A program made the position numbers and the translations under genes. 28,365 nt of DNA from a virus, in IMG/VR virus record IMGVR_UViG_3300017728_000079, positions 1 through 28,365 of that record; one strand, 5' to 3'. The notes below the pieces were generated by a model. That model was not told where the DNA came from, searched no databases, and saw only the letters and a list, made by a program, of their open reading frames with translations. Below are positions 20,227 to 26,672 of the stretch, piece after piece (position 1 is the first letter of the stretch; each line of letters starts with the position of its first letter).

Positions 20227-22413
20227 ATGAGAAAGTTATTAAGAGAGCATTATCAAGAGTTGCTTAAAGAAGAAATTGACTACAGCTCAAAGATAGCAAC
20301 TGTATATCACCTAACAGGATTTAAAACAGCGCAGTATGATCCTGTCTATAAGGAAAAGCTGACCAAAACAAATAAAGGCTTAAGCGATGAAGTTAAATCA
20401 AAAAGATCAGACAAGAAAAAAACAAGAGCGCAAAGTATTTTATCTAATATAGAATATAAAGCTGCTGCAAAAGACCTTAAGAAGTTTAAGACGCCTCAAG
20501 GTCAAGCATATTATATAGCAAACAATATTAGAAAAGCGCCTTATGACTTAGGAAGTTATTACATACCTGGCGGCGGCAAAATGTACGGGAAAGGTCTTTA
20601 CACTTGTTATAAACTAAATCCAGCAATTGCAAGAACATACGGCAGTGTTATTTTAAGATTTGACGTTGATATATCTTCAATGCTAATTTTCAATGCAGGA
20701 ATAGCAAAAGGTATTTATGGAGATAACTTTAAATTAGAAGACCAATTTCTAGAAATCTGCAAGAAAAAGAACGTGGACATTCGAGGTTTTTACAATCAGA
20801 AAGTTTCCCTAGACATATCAGATGATTCTAATGATGCTATAGGTCAATTCCTCGAATTCCTATCAAAAATGTCAAATAAACCTGAGTTCTTAGATAGTAC
20901 TTTTGATACTGATCTTAGAACTGCGCCAATGGCACTCCAGTCTATATTAGATTATAGCAGGCAATTTAAAAATGGTAAAGCTTCTATTCTAAGAGATGTT
21001 ATAGACGGTGTAATCTTTCACGGGCAAGGTGACGGACCTGTTTGTGTTATTTATCACCCGGGAAGTTTAAAGAATTACCAACTTACAGGTGCTGGATATT
21101 TTGATGACGAAGGAAACCCAGTAATAGAATCAGAAATTGAAAGGTTAGTAGGTAGGTCTGGAACAAGTCTTAAAGATACATTTAGTTTCACGCAAGAATT
21201 AGATGAGGAGGCAAGGGAAATTGATTTGCAACGCGGATTAAGTTTTAAATCAACTCTTGCAAACTTTTCAAAAGAAATTAATGACGAAGATGACTTCTTT
21301 TTTGAAAGATTTCCTGATGAACTTAACAGCATGTTAGATCCTTTAGTCAGAGATTTTGATTATGTCTGTGAAGATCTTATTACTTCAAGAGTAGAAAGTT
21401 CGCAGCCTGGTTTTGACAATTATTGTAGTGATATATCTAAAGCATATAAGTACGTACAATTTATCTGTTCTATCTTAGCTGAACCTTTCCTGGCTTTTGT
21501 TGATACTTTTGGACCAGGACTTGACATTGTTAGTAAAGATGAATTTGAAAAGTATTGTTATATATTAAAACAGTATGCTTTCTCAAAGAACACACCAAGT
21601 TTAGCTGACTTTGAACTTAAAGGTTTAAAATGTGTAGCTCAAAATGAAGAAGAATTTGCAAGACTTGTTGAAAAAGAGCTTGACCCTTTAATAGGTAAGT
21701 TTTATGTAATGAATGACGAAGGCCTTGCTGATGAATTTGTATATACAATTTCTGATGACGTCATTTGTGGCGGAGGCACTTGTGTAATCAATAATTCTAT
21801 TTCTAAATTTGAAATAGGTGATTTTAGTTTAAATACAAAAAAAGATGCACAAGCTTTAAAAGACTCACTTGCAAGTAATTCGTCAACAATAAGTGATGTA
21901 GAGCAAAATTTGATTAAGCTATTTAGCGACGAAAGACTTCGAACGCAAGAAGGTATTGGGTTTCTAGAACAATTATTTAAATACAGCTCAGTTATCAACT
22001 TTGGAAAAGAAGGATTAATCAATGGCACTCTTAATTTTGACGAGATTGCTAATAATTTAGGTTATTATTCAGACAGTTGCGGTGGCGGCGGCGACTTATT
22101 CTACACTCTTTCAGAGCAAATAGGAGTAATGGATTTTGGCGCATCAGCTTATATTATAGATAGAACTAAGTTTGATCCTGAGTTTATACTACAAAGAATG
22201 TATGACGTAAAAGATGTAAATGGCGTTTTACGCGATGCTGCTGGTTTATCTAAACAAATGTTTAAAGAAGGTATAAAGGCATTTAATAGTGCTAATGCTC
22301 TTTCAAGAGATTTTGTTAAGGGAAAAGTTGTGGAAGATAAAGTAGGTAATCTTAGCTGGGTCGTTGAAGATACATTTAACTTGCCTGCTAGAAAAGATGA
22401 AATACTTATTTAA
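20227..22413 (+). CDS. Large ADP-ribosyltransferase-like protein with head-targeting leader
   Basis: A 728-residue protein. The leader MRKLLREHYQELLKEEI (1-17) is basic, amphipathic and includes L-K-E, resembling the T4 capsid-targeting sequence. The region 25-285 has VYHLTG (His28), YGKGLY (120-125), ARTYGSVILRFDVD (135-148) and DGVIFHGQGDGPVCVIYHP (about 260-278). This HxT...GxGLY...Y pattern is that of PARP/ART-type transferases, which modify proteins with NAD+. A linker and a C-terminal part with CGGGGDLFYTL (about 618-628) follow. T4 Alt (682 residues) is an injected virion ART of similar size. Starts right after the polymerase's stop (TAA then ATG), with GGAG upstream. ART activity and packaging are inference. 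Confidence 0.6.
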   Translation: MRKLLREHYQELLKEEIDYSSKIATVYHLTGFKTAQYDPVYKEKLTKTNKGLSDEVKSKRSDKKKTRAQSILSNIEYKAAAKDLKKFKTPQGQAYYIANNIRKAPYDLGSYYIPGGGKMYGKGLYTCYKLNPAIARTYGSVILRFDVDISSMLIFNAGIAKGIYGDNFKLEDQFLEICKKKNVDIRGFYNQKVSLDISDDSNDAIGQFLEFLSKMSNKPEFLDSTFDTDLRTAPMALQSILDYSRQFKNGKASILRDVIDGVIFHGQGDGPVCVIYHPGSLKNYQLTGAGYFDDEGNPVIESEIERLVGRSGTSLKDTFSFTQELDEEAREIDLQRGLSFKSTLANFSKEINDEDDFFFERFPDELNSMLDPLVRDFDYVCEDLITSRVESSQPGFDNYCSDISKAYKYVQFICSILAEPFLAFVDTFGPGLDIVSKDEFEKYCYILKQYAFSKNTPSLADFELKGLKCVAQNEEEFARLVEKELDPLIGKFYVMNDEGLADEFVYTISDDVICGGGTCVINNSISKFEIGDFSLNTKKDAQALKDSLASNSSTISDVEQNLIKLFSDERLRTQEGIGFLEQLFKYSSVINFGKEGLINGTLNFDEIANNLGYYSDSCGGGGDLFYTLSEQIGVMDFGASAYIIDRTKFDPEFILQRMYDVKDVNGVLRDAAGLSKQMFKEGIKAFNSANALSRDFVKGKVVEDKVGNLSWVVEDTFNLPARKDEILI

Positions 22414-22430
22414 CCTTAGATATTGATATA

Positions 22431-22637
22431 TTAATCTTTAGTATCTGGAAAAGGGACTGTGATGTCATGAACATAGTCACCTGCTTTTTCTAACCCAAAA
22501 ACCTAAAACAATTCTGCAACAGGATGACCAATCATATTATGTATACAATAAGAAAACCTTCCAAGTTTACTTAGCGTTTTTGGAATAATCTTAGGACTAA
22601 GTAACTCTTGATTGTTGAACGCATCTGTGTCTTTCAT
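22431..22637 (-). pseudogene. Small conserved protein interrupted by in-frame TAG
   Basis: The minus-strand ATG at 22637 has AAAGGAATAAAT upstream. It reads 44 residues, including GRFSYCIHNMIGHPVAELF, to a TAG at 22505-22503. The same frame continues without a break for 23 codons (VFGLEKAGDYVHDITVPFPD ...) to TAA at 22433-22431. The two halves join into a coherent 68-residue protein: I recall small phage proteins with HN-x-x-GHP and then G-x-x-x-HD-x-T-x-P. So this is one gene with an amber codon: mutation, assembly error or programmed readthrough. TAG is a normal stop elsewhere (5119, 8824), and no suppressor tRNA is visible. Confidence 0.65.
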
Positions 22638-22657
22638 ATTTATTCCTTTCATATAGT

Positions 22658-22728
22658 ACACTCGGTAAGATTTGAACTTACGACATTCGGTTTAGAAGAC
22701 CGACGCTCTTCCCCTGAGCTACGAGTGC
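22658..22728 (-). tRNA. tRNA-Arg (TCT)
   Basis: 71 bases form a full cloverleaf: acceptor GCACTCG with CGAGTGT, D-arm GCTCAGGGGAAGAGC, anticodon loop CTTCTAA with TCT, and T-arm GTAAG-TTCAAAT-CTTAC. The anticodon reads AGA and AGG. No CCA is encoded after the acceptor. G-U closes the acceptor's first pair. Confidence 0.93.
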
Positions 22729-22733
22729 TGAAT

Positions 22734-22805
22734 GGGACATGTAGGACTCGAACCTACACTCAAGGGATTAAAAGTCCCCTGCTTTACCAATTAAGCTAAT
22801 ATCCC
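22734..22805 (-). tRNA. tRNA-Lys (TTT)
   Basis: 72 bases: acceptor GGGATAT with ATGTCCC, D-arm GCTTAATTGGTAAAGC, anticodon loop CTTTTAA with TTT, and T-arm GTAGG-TTCGAGT-CCTAC. It reads AAA/AAG. No CCA encoded. Only 5 bases separate it from tRNA-Arg. Confidence 0.95.
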
Positions 22806-22809
22806 TTAG

Positions 22810-23076
22810 TTATTTTATTACAAAAGTATTATAACCTTTTTTAAAGTTAGCGTAAACATCTTCTTCAACAAGAACCCAATACTTTTGACACTTTACGTTT
22901 TTAAACATCTTATCTCTATTTCTATAGTGATCAACACCGTTTAAAAACTTTATGCAGCCTAATGCTTTTACTTGTGAGCCAGAAGCACCTATGCATACTG
23001 CATAAACGAAGTCATCAAGTTCTAAGCAAGCTTTAAGATAATTGTTTTCTCTTAAAACATCTTGATAGAAGTTCAT
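22810..23076 (-). CDS. Unrecognised small protein between tRNAs (88 aa)
   Basis: An 88-residue protein: FYQDVLRENNYLKACLELDDFVYAVCIG, ASGSQVKALGCIKFLN, then basic HYRNRDKMFKNVKCQKYWVLVEEDVYANFKK. It looks mixed alpha/beta and soluble. It sits between tRNA-Leu and tRNA-Lys and ends 4 bases before the latter, so it is probably part of the same processed transcript. Ribosome site weak. Not recognised. Confidence 0.6.
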   Translation of the reverse strand: MNFYQDVLRENNYLKACLELDDFVYAVCIGASGSQVKALGCIKFLNGVDHYRNRDKMFKNVKCQKYWVLVEEDVYANFKKGYNTFVIK

Positions 23077-23098
23077 AATTTAAACTCACTTTTTAATT

Positions 23099-23179
23099 GC
23101 TCTGAGCGGGATTCGAACCCGCAAGCCTGAAAGGCGGAAGATTTTAAGTCTTCTGTGTATACCGTTCCACCACCAGAGC
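23099..23179 (-). tRNA. tRNA-Leu (TAA)
   Basis: 81 bases, class II: acceptor GCTCTGG with TCAGAGC, anticodon stem GAAGA/TCTTC with loop CTTAAAA (anticodon TAA), a long variable arm CGCCTTTCAGGCTT and T-arm GCGGG-TTCGAAT-CCCGC. It reads TTA and TTG. No CCA is encoded. Confidence 0.95.
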
Positions 23180-23190
23180 TGAAAATTTGA

Positions 23191-23358
23191 TTACTTGTGA
23201 TGCACATAATCAATATAAGCACCAAGTAACATTATAACTGAAGAACATAAGGTCAACGCTGCACTAAGATACGCACCTTCATATAGATTTAATCCTGTTT
23301 CAACAACATGAAAAATTCCATGTAAACTTAATAATAATCTTACGACCTTGTGCAGCAT
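23191..23358 (-). CDS. Small membrane protein (55 aa)
   Basis: A 55-residue frame: MLHKVVRLLLSLHGIFHVVE and YLSAALTLCSSVIMLLGAYI are two hydrophobic helices joined by TGLNLYEGA. The histidines may lie in the membrane part. ATAGG lies about 5 bases before ATG 23358. It follows the gene at 23368 by 9 bases and precedes tRNA-Leu by 11. Likely a small integral membrane protein; unknown function. Confidence 0.6.
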   Translation of the reverse strand: MLHKVVRLLLSLHGIFHVVETGLNLYEGAYLSAALTLCSSVIMLLGAYIDYVHHK

Positions 23359-23367
23359 AAAAACCTA

Positions 23368-23571
23368 TTACTTCTTGGATACAAATTCGTATAAAGTCTC
23401 AGCAGTCTTTAAAACTTCATTTACATCATACGGTTGAATTTCTTGTTGTTGTCCTTCGGGCTTTAGATACTCATTTTCACGCAATGTCGCGTTTCTTGTA
23501 TCCAAAATTCCGACTGCAAGTCCAAGTAAGCTTTCTCTAATCTCGTAACCGTTTTTATTTAAATCTCCCAT
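23368..23571 (-). CDS. Conserved phage protein of unknown function (67 aa)
   Basis: A 67-residue protein: LNKNGYEIRESLLGLAVGILDTRNA, then DVNEVLKTAETLYEFVSKK. The NKN-YEIR start and the 'A..LY.FVSKK' end recall a family found in T4-like marine phages, of unknown role. GAAAGGAG lies 6 bases before the ATG. Two helices joined by a Gln-rich loop. It lies between tRNA-Thr and a membrane protein gene. Confidence 0.75.
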   Translation of the reverse strand: MGDLNKNGYEIRESLLGLAVGILDTRNATLRENEYLKPEGQQQEIQPYDVNEVLKTAETLYEFVSKK

Positions 23572-23620
23572 ATCAAACTCCTTTCTGTGTCTGTGTCTGT
23601 AATTGTTTAATTACGGGAAA

Positions 23621-23692
23621 GCTGGTAAGGGGACTCGAACCCTTAACCTGCTGATTACAAATCAGCTGCTCTGCCAATTGAGCTACACCAGC
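23621..23692 (-). tRNA. tRNA-Thr (TGT)
   Basis: 72 bases: acceptor GCTGGTG with TACCAGC, D-arm GCTCAATTGGCAGAGC, anticodon loop TTTGTAA with TGT, T-arm AAGGG-TTCGAGT-CCCCT with one A-C mismatch. It reads ACA and ACG. No CCA encoded. Confidence 0.92.
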
Positions 23693-23718
23693 ATATTTGA
23701 TTTTTAATTTAAAAGAAT

Positions 23719-23790
23719 GGGCCCTCTGGGGTTTGAACCCAGGACCTGCCGATTATGAGTCGGATGCTCTAACCACTGAGCTAAAGGCCC
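23719..23790 (-). tRNA. tRNA with CAT anticodon, probably tRNA-Ile2 (lysidine)
   Basis: 72 bases: acceptor GGGCCTT with AGGGCCC, D-arm TTAGCTCAGTGGTTAGAGCA, anticodon stem CCGA/TCGG with loop CTCATAA (CAT), T-arm CTGGG-TTCAAAC-CCCAG. From memory the D-arm and anticodon arm resemble E. coli ileX rather than elongator Met, so it probably reads AUA after TilS makes lysidine. AUA is common in this AT-rich genome. Met remains possible. Confidence 0.85.
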
Positions 23791-23795
23791 TAAGT

Positions 23796-23819
23796 TGGCT
23801 TATCCCGATGGATAAGCCA
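23796..23819. promoter_or_regulatory. Perfect 10-base stem between gene and tRNA array
   Basis: TGGCTTATCC, loop CGAT, GGATAAGCCA: a perfect hairpin between the gene at 23863 and tRNA-Ile2, without a following T-run. It may be an RNA-processing or terminator site at the start of the tRNA transcript. Confidence 0.55.
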
Positions 23820-23862
23820 TAGTTACATTATATAACTAATAAGTTAAAAGTTTAAACAAATT

Positions 23863-24249
23863 TTAACGAGGCGTTGTAATAATTGTTTGACCATCTGCAT
23901 TGACAACGTTCATAGTCTGTCCTGTCGAATAGAAAGCTCCTACCTCTTGAATGCGACCGAGTTGGTCTGATAAACGATGAAGCTTTACAAAGCCACCATT
24001 ACCTGGTTGACGATAATTTACAGAATATGATCGTGTACGTGGTCGAACAAGTTGACTAGTAGTATTAGTACCATCAGATGTTACAATTGTCTCGTTAGTC
24101 TTGATTACTCTATTGATGTTTCCGTTACGATGAGTTGTGTAATAAACTCCAGGATTTTGTGTGTCCATAAATTGTATTGTGCCATTCTTCAGTTGGTTTA
24201 CAGAAGTGTTCTCAACAAAACGATTAGTATCAAAAAGTGTATTTCCCAT
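23863..24249 (-). CDS. Unrecognised beta-rich protein, possible virion component (128 aa)
   Basis: A 128-residue protein unlike its neighbours in composition: rich in Thr, Asn, Gly, Val and Gln with few Lys. Repeating strand-like segments include NGTIQFMDTQNPGVYYTTHRN, NINRVIKTNETIVTSDGTNTT and YSTGQTMNVVNADGQTIITTP. This composition suits a small virion decoration or host-surface protein, but that is inference. The start is ATG 24249, with AAAGGAAAAAGC upstream; an upstream TTG lies in the ribosome site. Promoter is not the GTGTAA type; a TATAATA box is at 24307-24301 and palindromes sit upstream. Family unknown. Confidence 0.65.
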   Translation of the reverse strand: MGNTLFDTNRFVENTSVNQLKNGTIQFMDTQNPGVYYTTHRNGNINRVIKTNETIVTSDGTNTTSQLVRPRTRSYSVNYRQPGNGGFVKLHRLSDQLGRIQEVGAFYSTGQTMNVVNADGQTIITTPR

Positions 24250-24324
24250 GCTTTTTCCTTTCAAGTGGTGTGTTTAAGTTTGGGCAGCCTAGAAAAACTA
24301 TATTATAATTTAACTAAGGCAATT

Positions 24325-24372
24325 CGTAATAAACTTATTATTACGTTTTTTATAACTGCAATTGCAGTTATA
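24325..24372. promoter_or_regulatory. Inverted repeat plus 22-base perfect palindrome
   Basis: CGTAATAA (24325-24332), 5-base loop, TTATTACG (24338-24345), followed by six T on the plus strand, then a perfect palindrome 24351-24372 centred on CAATTG (TATAACTGCAA and its mirror). They sit between divergent-looking signals upstream of the 24249 gene. The 22-base palindrome fits a dimeric regulator's operator; the first looks like a terminator on the plus strand though no plus gene is seen. Confidence 0.55.
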
Positions 24373-24375
24373 TTA

Positions 24376-24663
24376 TTAAAGCAAGCGATTTAGAGCTTGG
24401 TAACCAATGATTATAACTTTCTTTCCAGGATAAAACGCAAAAGCACTTCCTGAAATGTTACGAAAGACTACATCAAAAAAGTCGCCGTTATGTTTGAGAT
24501 TAAGTGTTCCCATCTTAATAGATTTGTTAATTAAACTTTCATAAGAGCTTGACTCTTGACATATCAAGAGATCTTCTGGCTTCGAGCTTAGAAGTTGACT
24601 ATATTTTTTTGTATGTTCGAATTTATCAAGGTCCAGTTTTTTAAAGTCTTCTTTAGTAATCAA
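24376..24663 (-). CDS. Unrecognised small protein (95 aa, TTG start)
   Basis: A 95-residue protein begun at TTG 24663; AGAGG lies 6-7 bases upstream. A helical acidic start (ITKEDFKKLDLDKFEHTKKYSQLL), a middle strand (GTLNLKHNGDFFDVVFRN) and a close SAFAFYPGKKVIIIGYQALNR. Soluble mixed fold. It follows the 24665 gene by one base, so coupled. Unknown. Confidence 0.6.
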   Translation of the reverse strand: MITKEDFKKLDLDKFEHTKKYSQLLSSKPEDLLICQESSSYESLINKSIKMGTLNLKHNGDFFDVVFRNISGSAFAFYPGKKVIIIGYQALNRLL

Positions 24664-24664
24664 A

Positions 24665-24826
24665 TTAGCCTCTTGTTTTAAGTAAATTTTTATATAGTTT
24701 TAAAGAATAAGTAGAAGATTTCCAGTCATTATAATATGATTCTATAATAGGTTTGTCTATGTTAATTGCTTTTTCATAGCCAAATAATTCACAAGCAAAC
24801 TCGAACTTTGAAATATACCTTGCCAT
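24665..24826 (-). CDS. Small unrecognised protein (53 aa)
   Basis: A 53-residue frame, not a routine call: MARYISKFEFACELFGYEKA, INIDKPIIESYYNDWKSS, TYSLKLYKNLLKTRG. Helical, basic at the end. AAAGGTATAAAAA lies just before ATG 24826 and a GTGTAA promoter (24870-24899) lies upstream; it fits exactly between the promoter and the next gene. Good evidence for a real gene; family unknown. Confidence 0.65.
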   Translation of the reverse strand: MARYISKFEFACELFGYEKAINIDKPIIESYYNDWKSSTYSLKLYKNLLKTRG

Positions 24827-24869
24827 TTTTTATACCTTTAAAGAATTTATTTTTGTTGCCTTATACCAT

Positions 24870-24899
24870 TATTATATTTGTATTTAATCTAATTTACAC
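24870..24899 (-). promoter_or_regulatory. Phage promoter, GTGTAA-N17-TATAATA
   Basis: Minus strand: GTGTAA 24899-24894, TATAATA 24876-24870, 17-base spacer, upstream of the gene starting at 24826. Confidence 0.8.
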
Positions 24900-24900
24900 A

Positions 24901-25200
24901 TTATGTTTCAATTAGTTGTTCTTCATCTTCTTCATAACCTTTTTCGTGTAAGGTAATTGAAATGCCACCATAGTTTTTACACTGCAGGTATGCTTCGAAT
25001 GCATCTTCTAAAAGTCTAACTAAAGATTCAGCGTCGCCGATAGTAGCATTTGTGTGATCTAAAAAAGGTTTCTCTTCAGACTCATAAACAGAAAACATTA
25101 TTTCGTCTTCATTATTTGTTGCGCCTTCAATGAGCATCCACCCGTTTGAAACCTTTTTAATAGAAATATCACCAAATTTGTATTTAATTAAGTCTTTCAT
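24901..25200 (-). CDS. Unrecognised small acidic protein (99 aa)
   Basis: A 99-residue protein. Strand pair KFGDISIKKVSNGWMLIEGATNNE and MFSVYESEEKPFL, an acidic helix (GDAESLVRLLEDAFEAYLQC) and strand GGISITLHEKGYEEDEEQL. Mixed alpha/beta, acidic end. GAAGGG lies 6 bases before ATG 25200. It ends one base before the next promoter box. Not recognised. Confidence 0.65.
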   Translation of the reverse strand: MKDLIKYKFGDISIKKVSNGWMLIEGATNNEDEIMFSVYESEEKPFLDHTNATIGDAESLVRLLEDAFEAYLQCKNYGGISITLHEKGYEEDEEQLIET

Positions 25201-25209
25201 AAGAACCCT

Positions 25210-25401
25210 TCAATAAAAATAAAAAGAAGACGCAATGCCCAAAGATAAGATTGGCGCTGCACATTTCTCAACAATTACAAAGTAGTCGCCTTTCTTTATT
25301 CTTTCTGACATATCTTTGATGTCTTGAACTGAGCTAAGAATTAGCATTGCGCTGATTGGAATAAGATAAAGCATCATTAAGCCTACATAGGGAATGTTCA
25401 A
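25210..25401 (-). CDS. Small two-helix membrane protein (63 aa, TTG start)
   Basis: A 63-residue protein with hydrophobic helices at about residues 3-24 (VGLMMLYLIPISAMLILSS) and 45-61 (KCAAPILSLGIASSFYF), separated by the charged KDMSERIKKGDY. TTG 25401 has AGGAG 7 bases upstream. It stands first after a GTGTAA promoter. Likely an inner-membrane protein of unknown role. Confidence 0.65.
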   Translation of the reverse strand: MNIPYVGLMMLYLIPISAMLILSSVQDIKDMSERIKKGDYFVIVEKCAAPILSLGIASSFYFY

Positions 25402-25439
25402 ATATTTGCTCCTAAATTAATTGTTTATTTGTTGTGTTT

Positions 25440-25469
25440 TATTATAGCTTGCTATTTAATAATTTACAC
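25440..25469 (-). promoter_or_regulatory. Phage promoter, GTGTAA-N17-TATAATA
   Basis: Minus strand: GTGTAA 25469-25464, TATAATA 25446-25440, 17-base spacer, upstream of the gene starting at 25401. Confidence 0.8.
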
Positions 25470-25475
25470 ATAAAA

Positions 25476-25850
25476 TTACTCTTTTATGTCTAGAAAATAG
25501 TCTGTGTTGAAAGTTAGTAAAGCGCGGTCTCTTTTAAATTCTTTATTGAAAATTTCGTTATCATGAAATCTTTGACAAAGAACTTTAGCGGGTGTAAAAC
25601 TATCTTCTATTACTTCAAAACTACAATCACTTTCATCACACCTTGCTAGAAGCATTTCAAGTTTAGCGTTTTTTGGAACAATATTAGCTGTAAAGTCGTA
25701 TGAATTAACAACTTTGTTGTAGCTAAGATCACATGATAAGTTTTGATAACCGGCGTCTTTTAAGAATGCTATGAAGTCCAAAGGTTTAGGATTTGCTTCA
25801 CAACCAAATTGCAAAGCGATGAGAAGGACAAGATTTTTTTTAAACATCAT
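25476..25850 (-). CDS. Small lipoprotein (124 aa)
   Basis: A 124-residue protein with signal peptide and lipobox LQFGC (lipidated Cys17). The mature part has several cysteines (NLSCDLS, ARCDESDCSFEV) and reads as strands with a helical insert. Outer-membrane or periplasmic. It starts in a good minus-strand run of envelope genes. The role is unknown; small phage lipoproteins often block further phage infection, but no evidence for that here. Confidence 0.7.
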   Translation of the reverse strand: MMFKKNLVLLIALQFGCEANPKPLDFIAFLKDAGYQNLSCDLSYNKVVNSYDFTANIVPKNAKLEMLLARCDESDCSFEVIEDSFTPAKVLCQRFHDNEIFNKEFKRDRALLTFNTDYFLDIKE

Positions 25851-25876
25851 TAATTTGATTCTCTTTTCTTTCTTTA

Positions 25877-26170
25877 TTAATCGATATAGATTATATCACA
25901 ATCGCTTGAAAGTGTTGCAGGTCTAATATCACCAGCCTTTGCATGTCTGTATTCAGGCGCAGAAATTACTTCCCACTTTGCAAAGTAGCCATCACTATTT
26001 TTTTCATTAGCTACTTTGCCCGTCGAAATACCGTGGAAAGAAATTTTACCACCCGACCTGCAAATTATTTCTGCACGTTGTCCAAGTGTGGTGTAACGAC
26101 TAAATTCAGCATCAGTGCAGCTAACTGAAACTGTTAAAAGGATTAAAGTTAACAATAACATCTTATACAT
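25877..26170 (-). CDS. Small lipoprotein (97 aa)
   Basis: A 97-residue protein with a signal peptide ending in lipobox SVSC (Cys18). The mature domain carries LGQRAEIICRSGGKISFHGIS, DGYFAKWEVISAP and GDIRPATLSSDCDIIYID, with two cysteines that may pair. The ordered, strand-like segments suggest a well conserved small domain. GGAGACTTTTA is the ribosome site. It starts 8 bases inside the previous gene. Function unknown. Confidence 0.72.
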   Translation of the reverse strand: MYKMLLLTLILLTVSVSCTDAEFSRYTTLGQRAEIICRSGGKISFHGISTGKVANEKNSDGYFAKWEVISAPEYRHAKAGDIRPATLSSDCDIIYID

Positions 26171-26273
26171 TAAAAGTCTCCATTAAAAAATAAATAATTT
26201 CACTTACAGGTATCTGCTCTATTTTTTCTTCACAGATACATGCATTAATAAAGTAATCATAGTAACAACTCAT
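26163..26273 (-). CDS. Small Cys-containing protein (36 aa)
   Basis: A 36-residue frame: MSCYYDYFINACICEEKIEQ, then IPVSEIIYFLMETFNV. The ATG has an ideal AGGAGG with a 5-base gap and overlaps the previous stop as ATGA, and the last 8 bases overlap the lipoprotein's start. Three cysteines in the first 14 residues. Strong translation signals support it despite its length. Not recognised. Confidence 0.6.
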   Translation of the reverse strand: MSCYYDYFINACICEEKIEQIPVSEIIYFLMETFNV

Positions 26274-26464
26274 AAAAGCCTCCTAATGATCATTAATAAA
26301 ATTATAGGTAACAATACAAAACCAGCCGACACAATTCTTTCAGTATGAAAAATTATTTCTATTAACCACGTACAAAAACAAAACAGCCAGACAAAAAAAG
26401 CATACTTGATAATGTTAAATTCTAAAATTGAGCTATTTTTTTTCAATAAATTATTTTGCTCCAA
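26270..26464 (-). CDS. Small two-helix membrane protein (up to 64 aa)
   Basis: Residues 18-36 (IIKYAFFVWLFCFCTWLIE) and 45-60 (VSAGFVLLPIILLMII) are hydrophobic, joined by a short loop, and the C-terminus is basic (IRRLL). The start is uncertain: TTG 26464 has no ribosome site and another TTG at 26446 is 12 bases after GGAG. It overlaps the previous gene by 22 bases. Inner-membrane location likely. Confidence 0.55.
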   Translation of the reverse strand: MEQNNLLKKNSSILEFNIIKYAFFVWLFCFCTWLIEIIFHTERIVSAGFVLLPIILLMIIRRLL

Positions 26465-26670
26465 GTAAGATTTGAGTCTAAGATAAGGATTGAAAGAAGT
26501 TTATTTTCACAAACAGCAGTCAATCTTTTATCTTCCAAGATTATTTTTGAACTATTTTTTAAATCATAATACATTTTTTTTAGTTCTAAAACTTTGATTG
26601 TCGCTTCTTCGTTTATGTCTTCATTGTTAGACACAGCACAGTCTGTAACGATTCTTACTTCACAAAACAT
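26443..26670 (-). CDS. Unrecognised small protein (75 aa)
   Basis: A 75-residue protein from ATG 26670, just 2 bases after the stop of the previous gene; the GTG at 26688 has no ribosome site. MFCEVRIVTDCAVSNN, then an acidic region and a helix (TIKVLELKKMYYDLKNSS), then IILEDKRLTAVCENKLLSILIL. It is mixed alpha/beta. Not recognised. Confidence 0.55.
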   Translation of the reverse strand: MFCEVRIVTDCAVSNNEDINEEATIKVLELKKMYYDLKNSSKIILEDKRLTAVCENKLLSILILDSNLTWSKIIY

Positions 26671-26672
26671 AA

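Noticed and set aside
22414-22430. Terminator between convergent genes at 22413 and 22431
   Set aside because: Only a poor AT-rich inverted repeat is present, without a stable stem or T-run.
22608-22799. A 63-codon plus-strand frame across the tRNA region
   Set aside because: It is the antisense of tRNA-Arg and tRNA-Lys; its apparent protein comes from tRNA sequence.
22658-23790. Amber suppressor tRNA
   Set aside because: No CTA anticodon is among the five tRNAs, so suppression is not explained within this window.
24052-24393. A 113-codon plus-strand frame
   Set aside because: It is opposite the 23863 gene and the palindromes, has no ribosome site and its composition is random.
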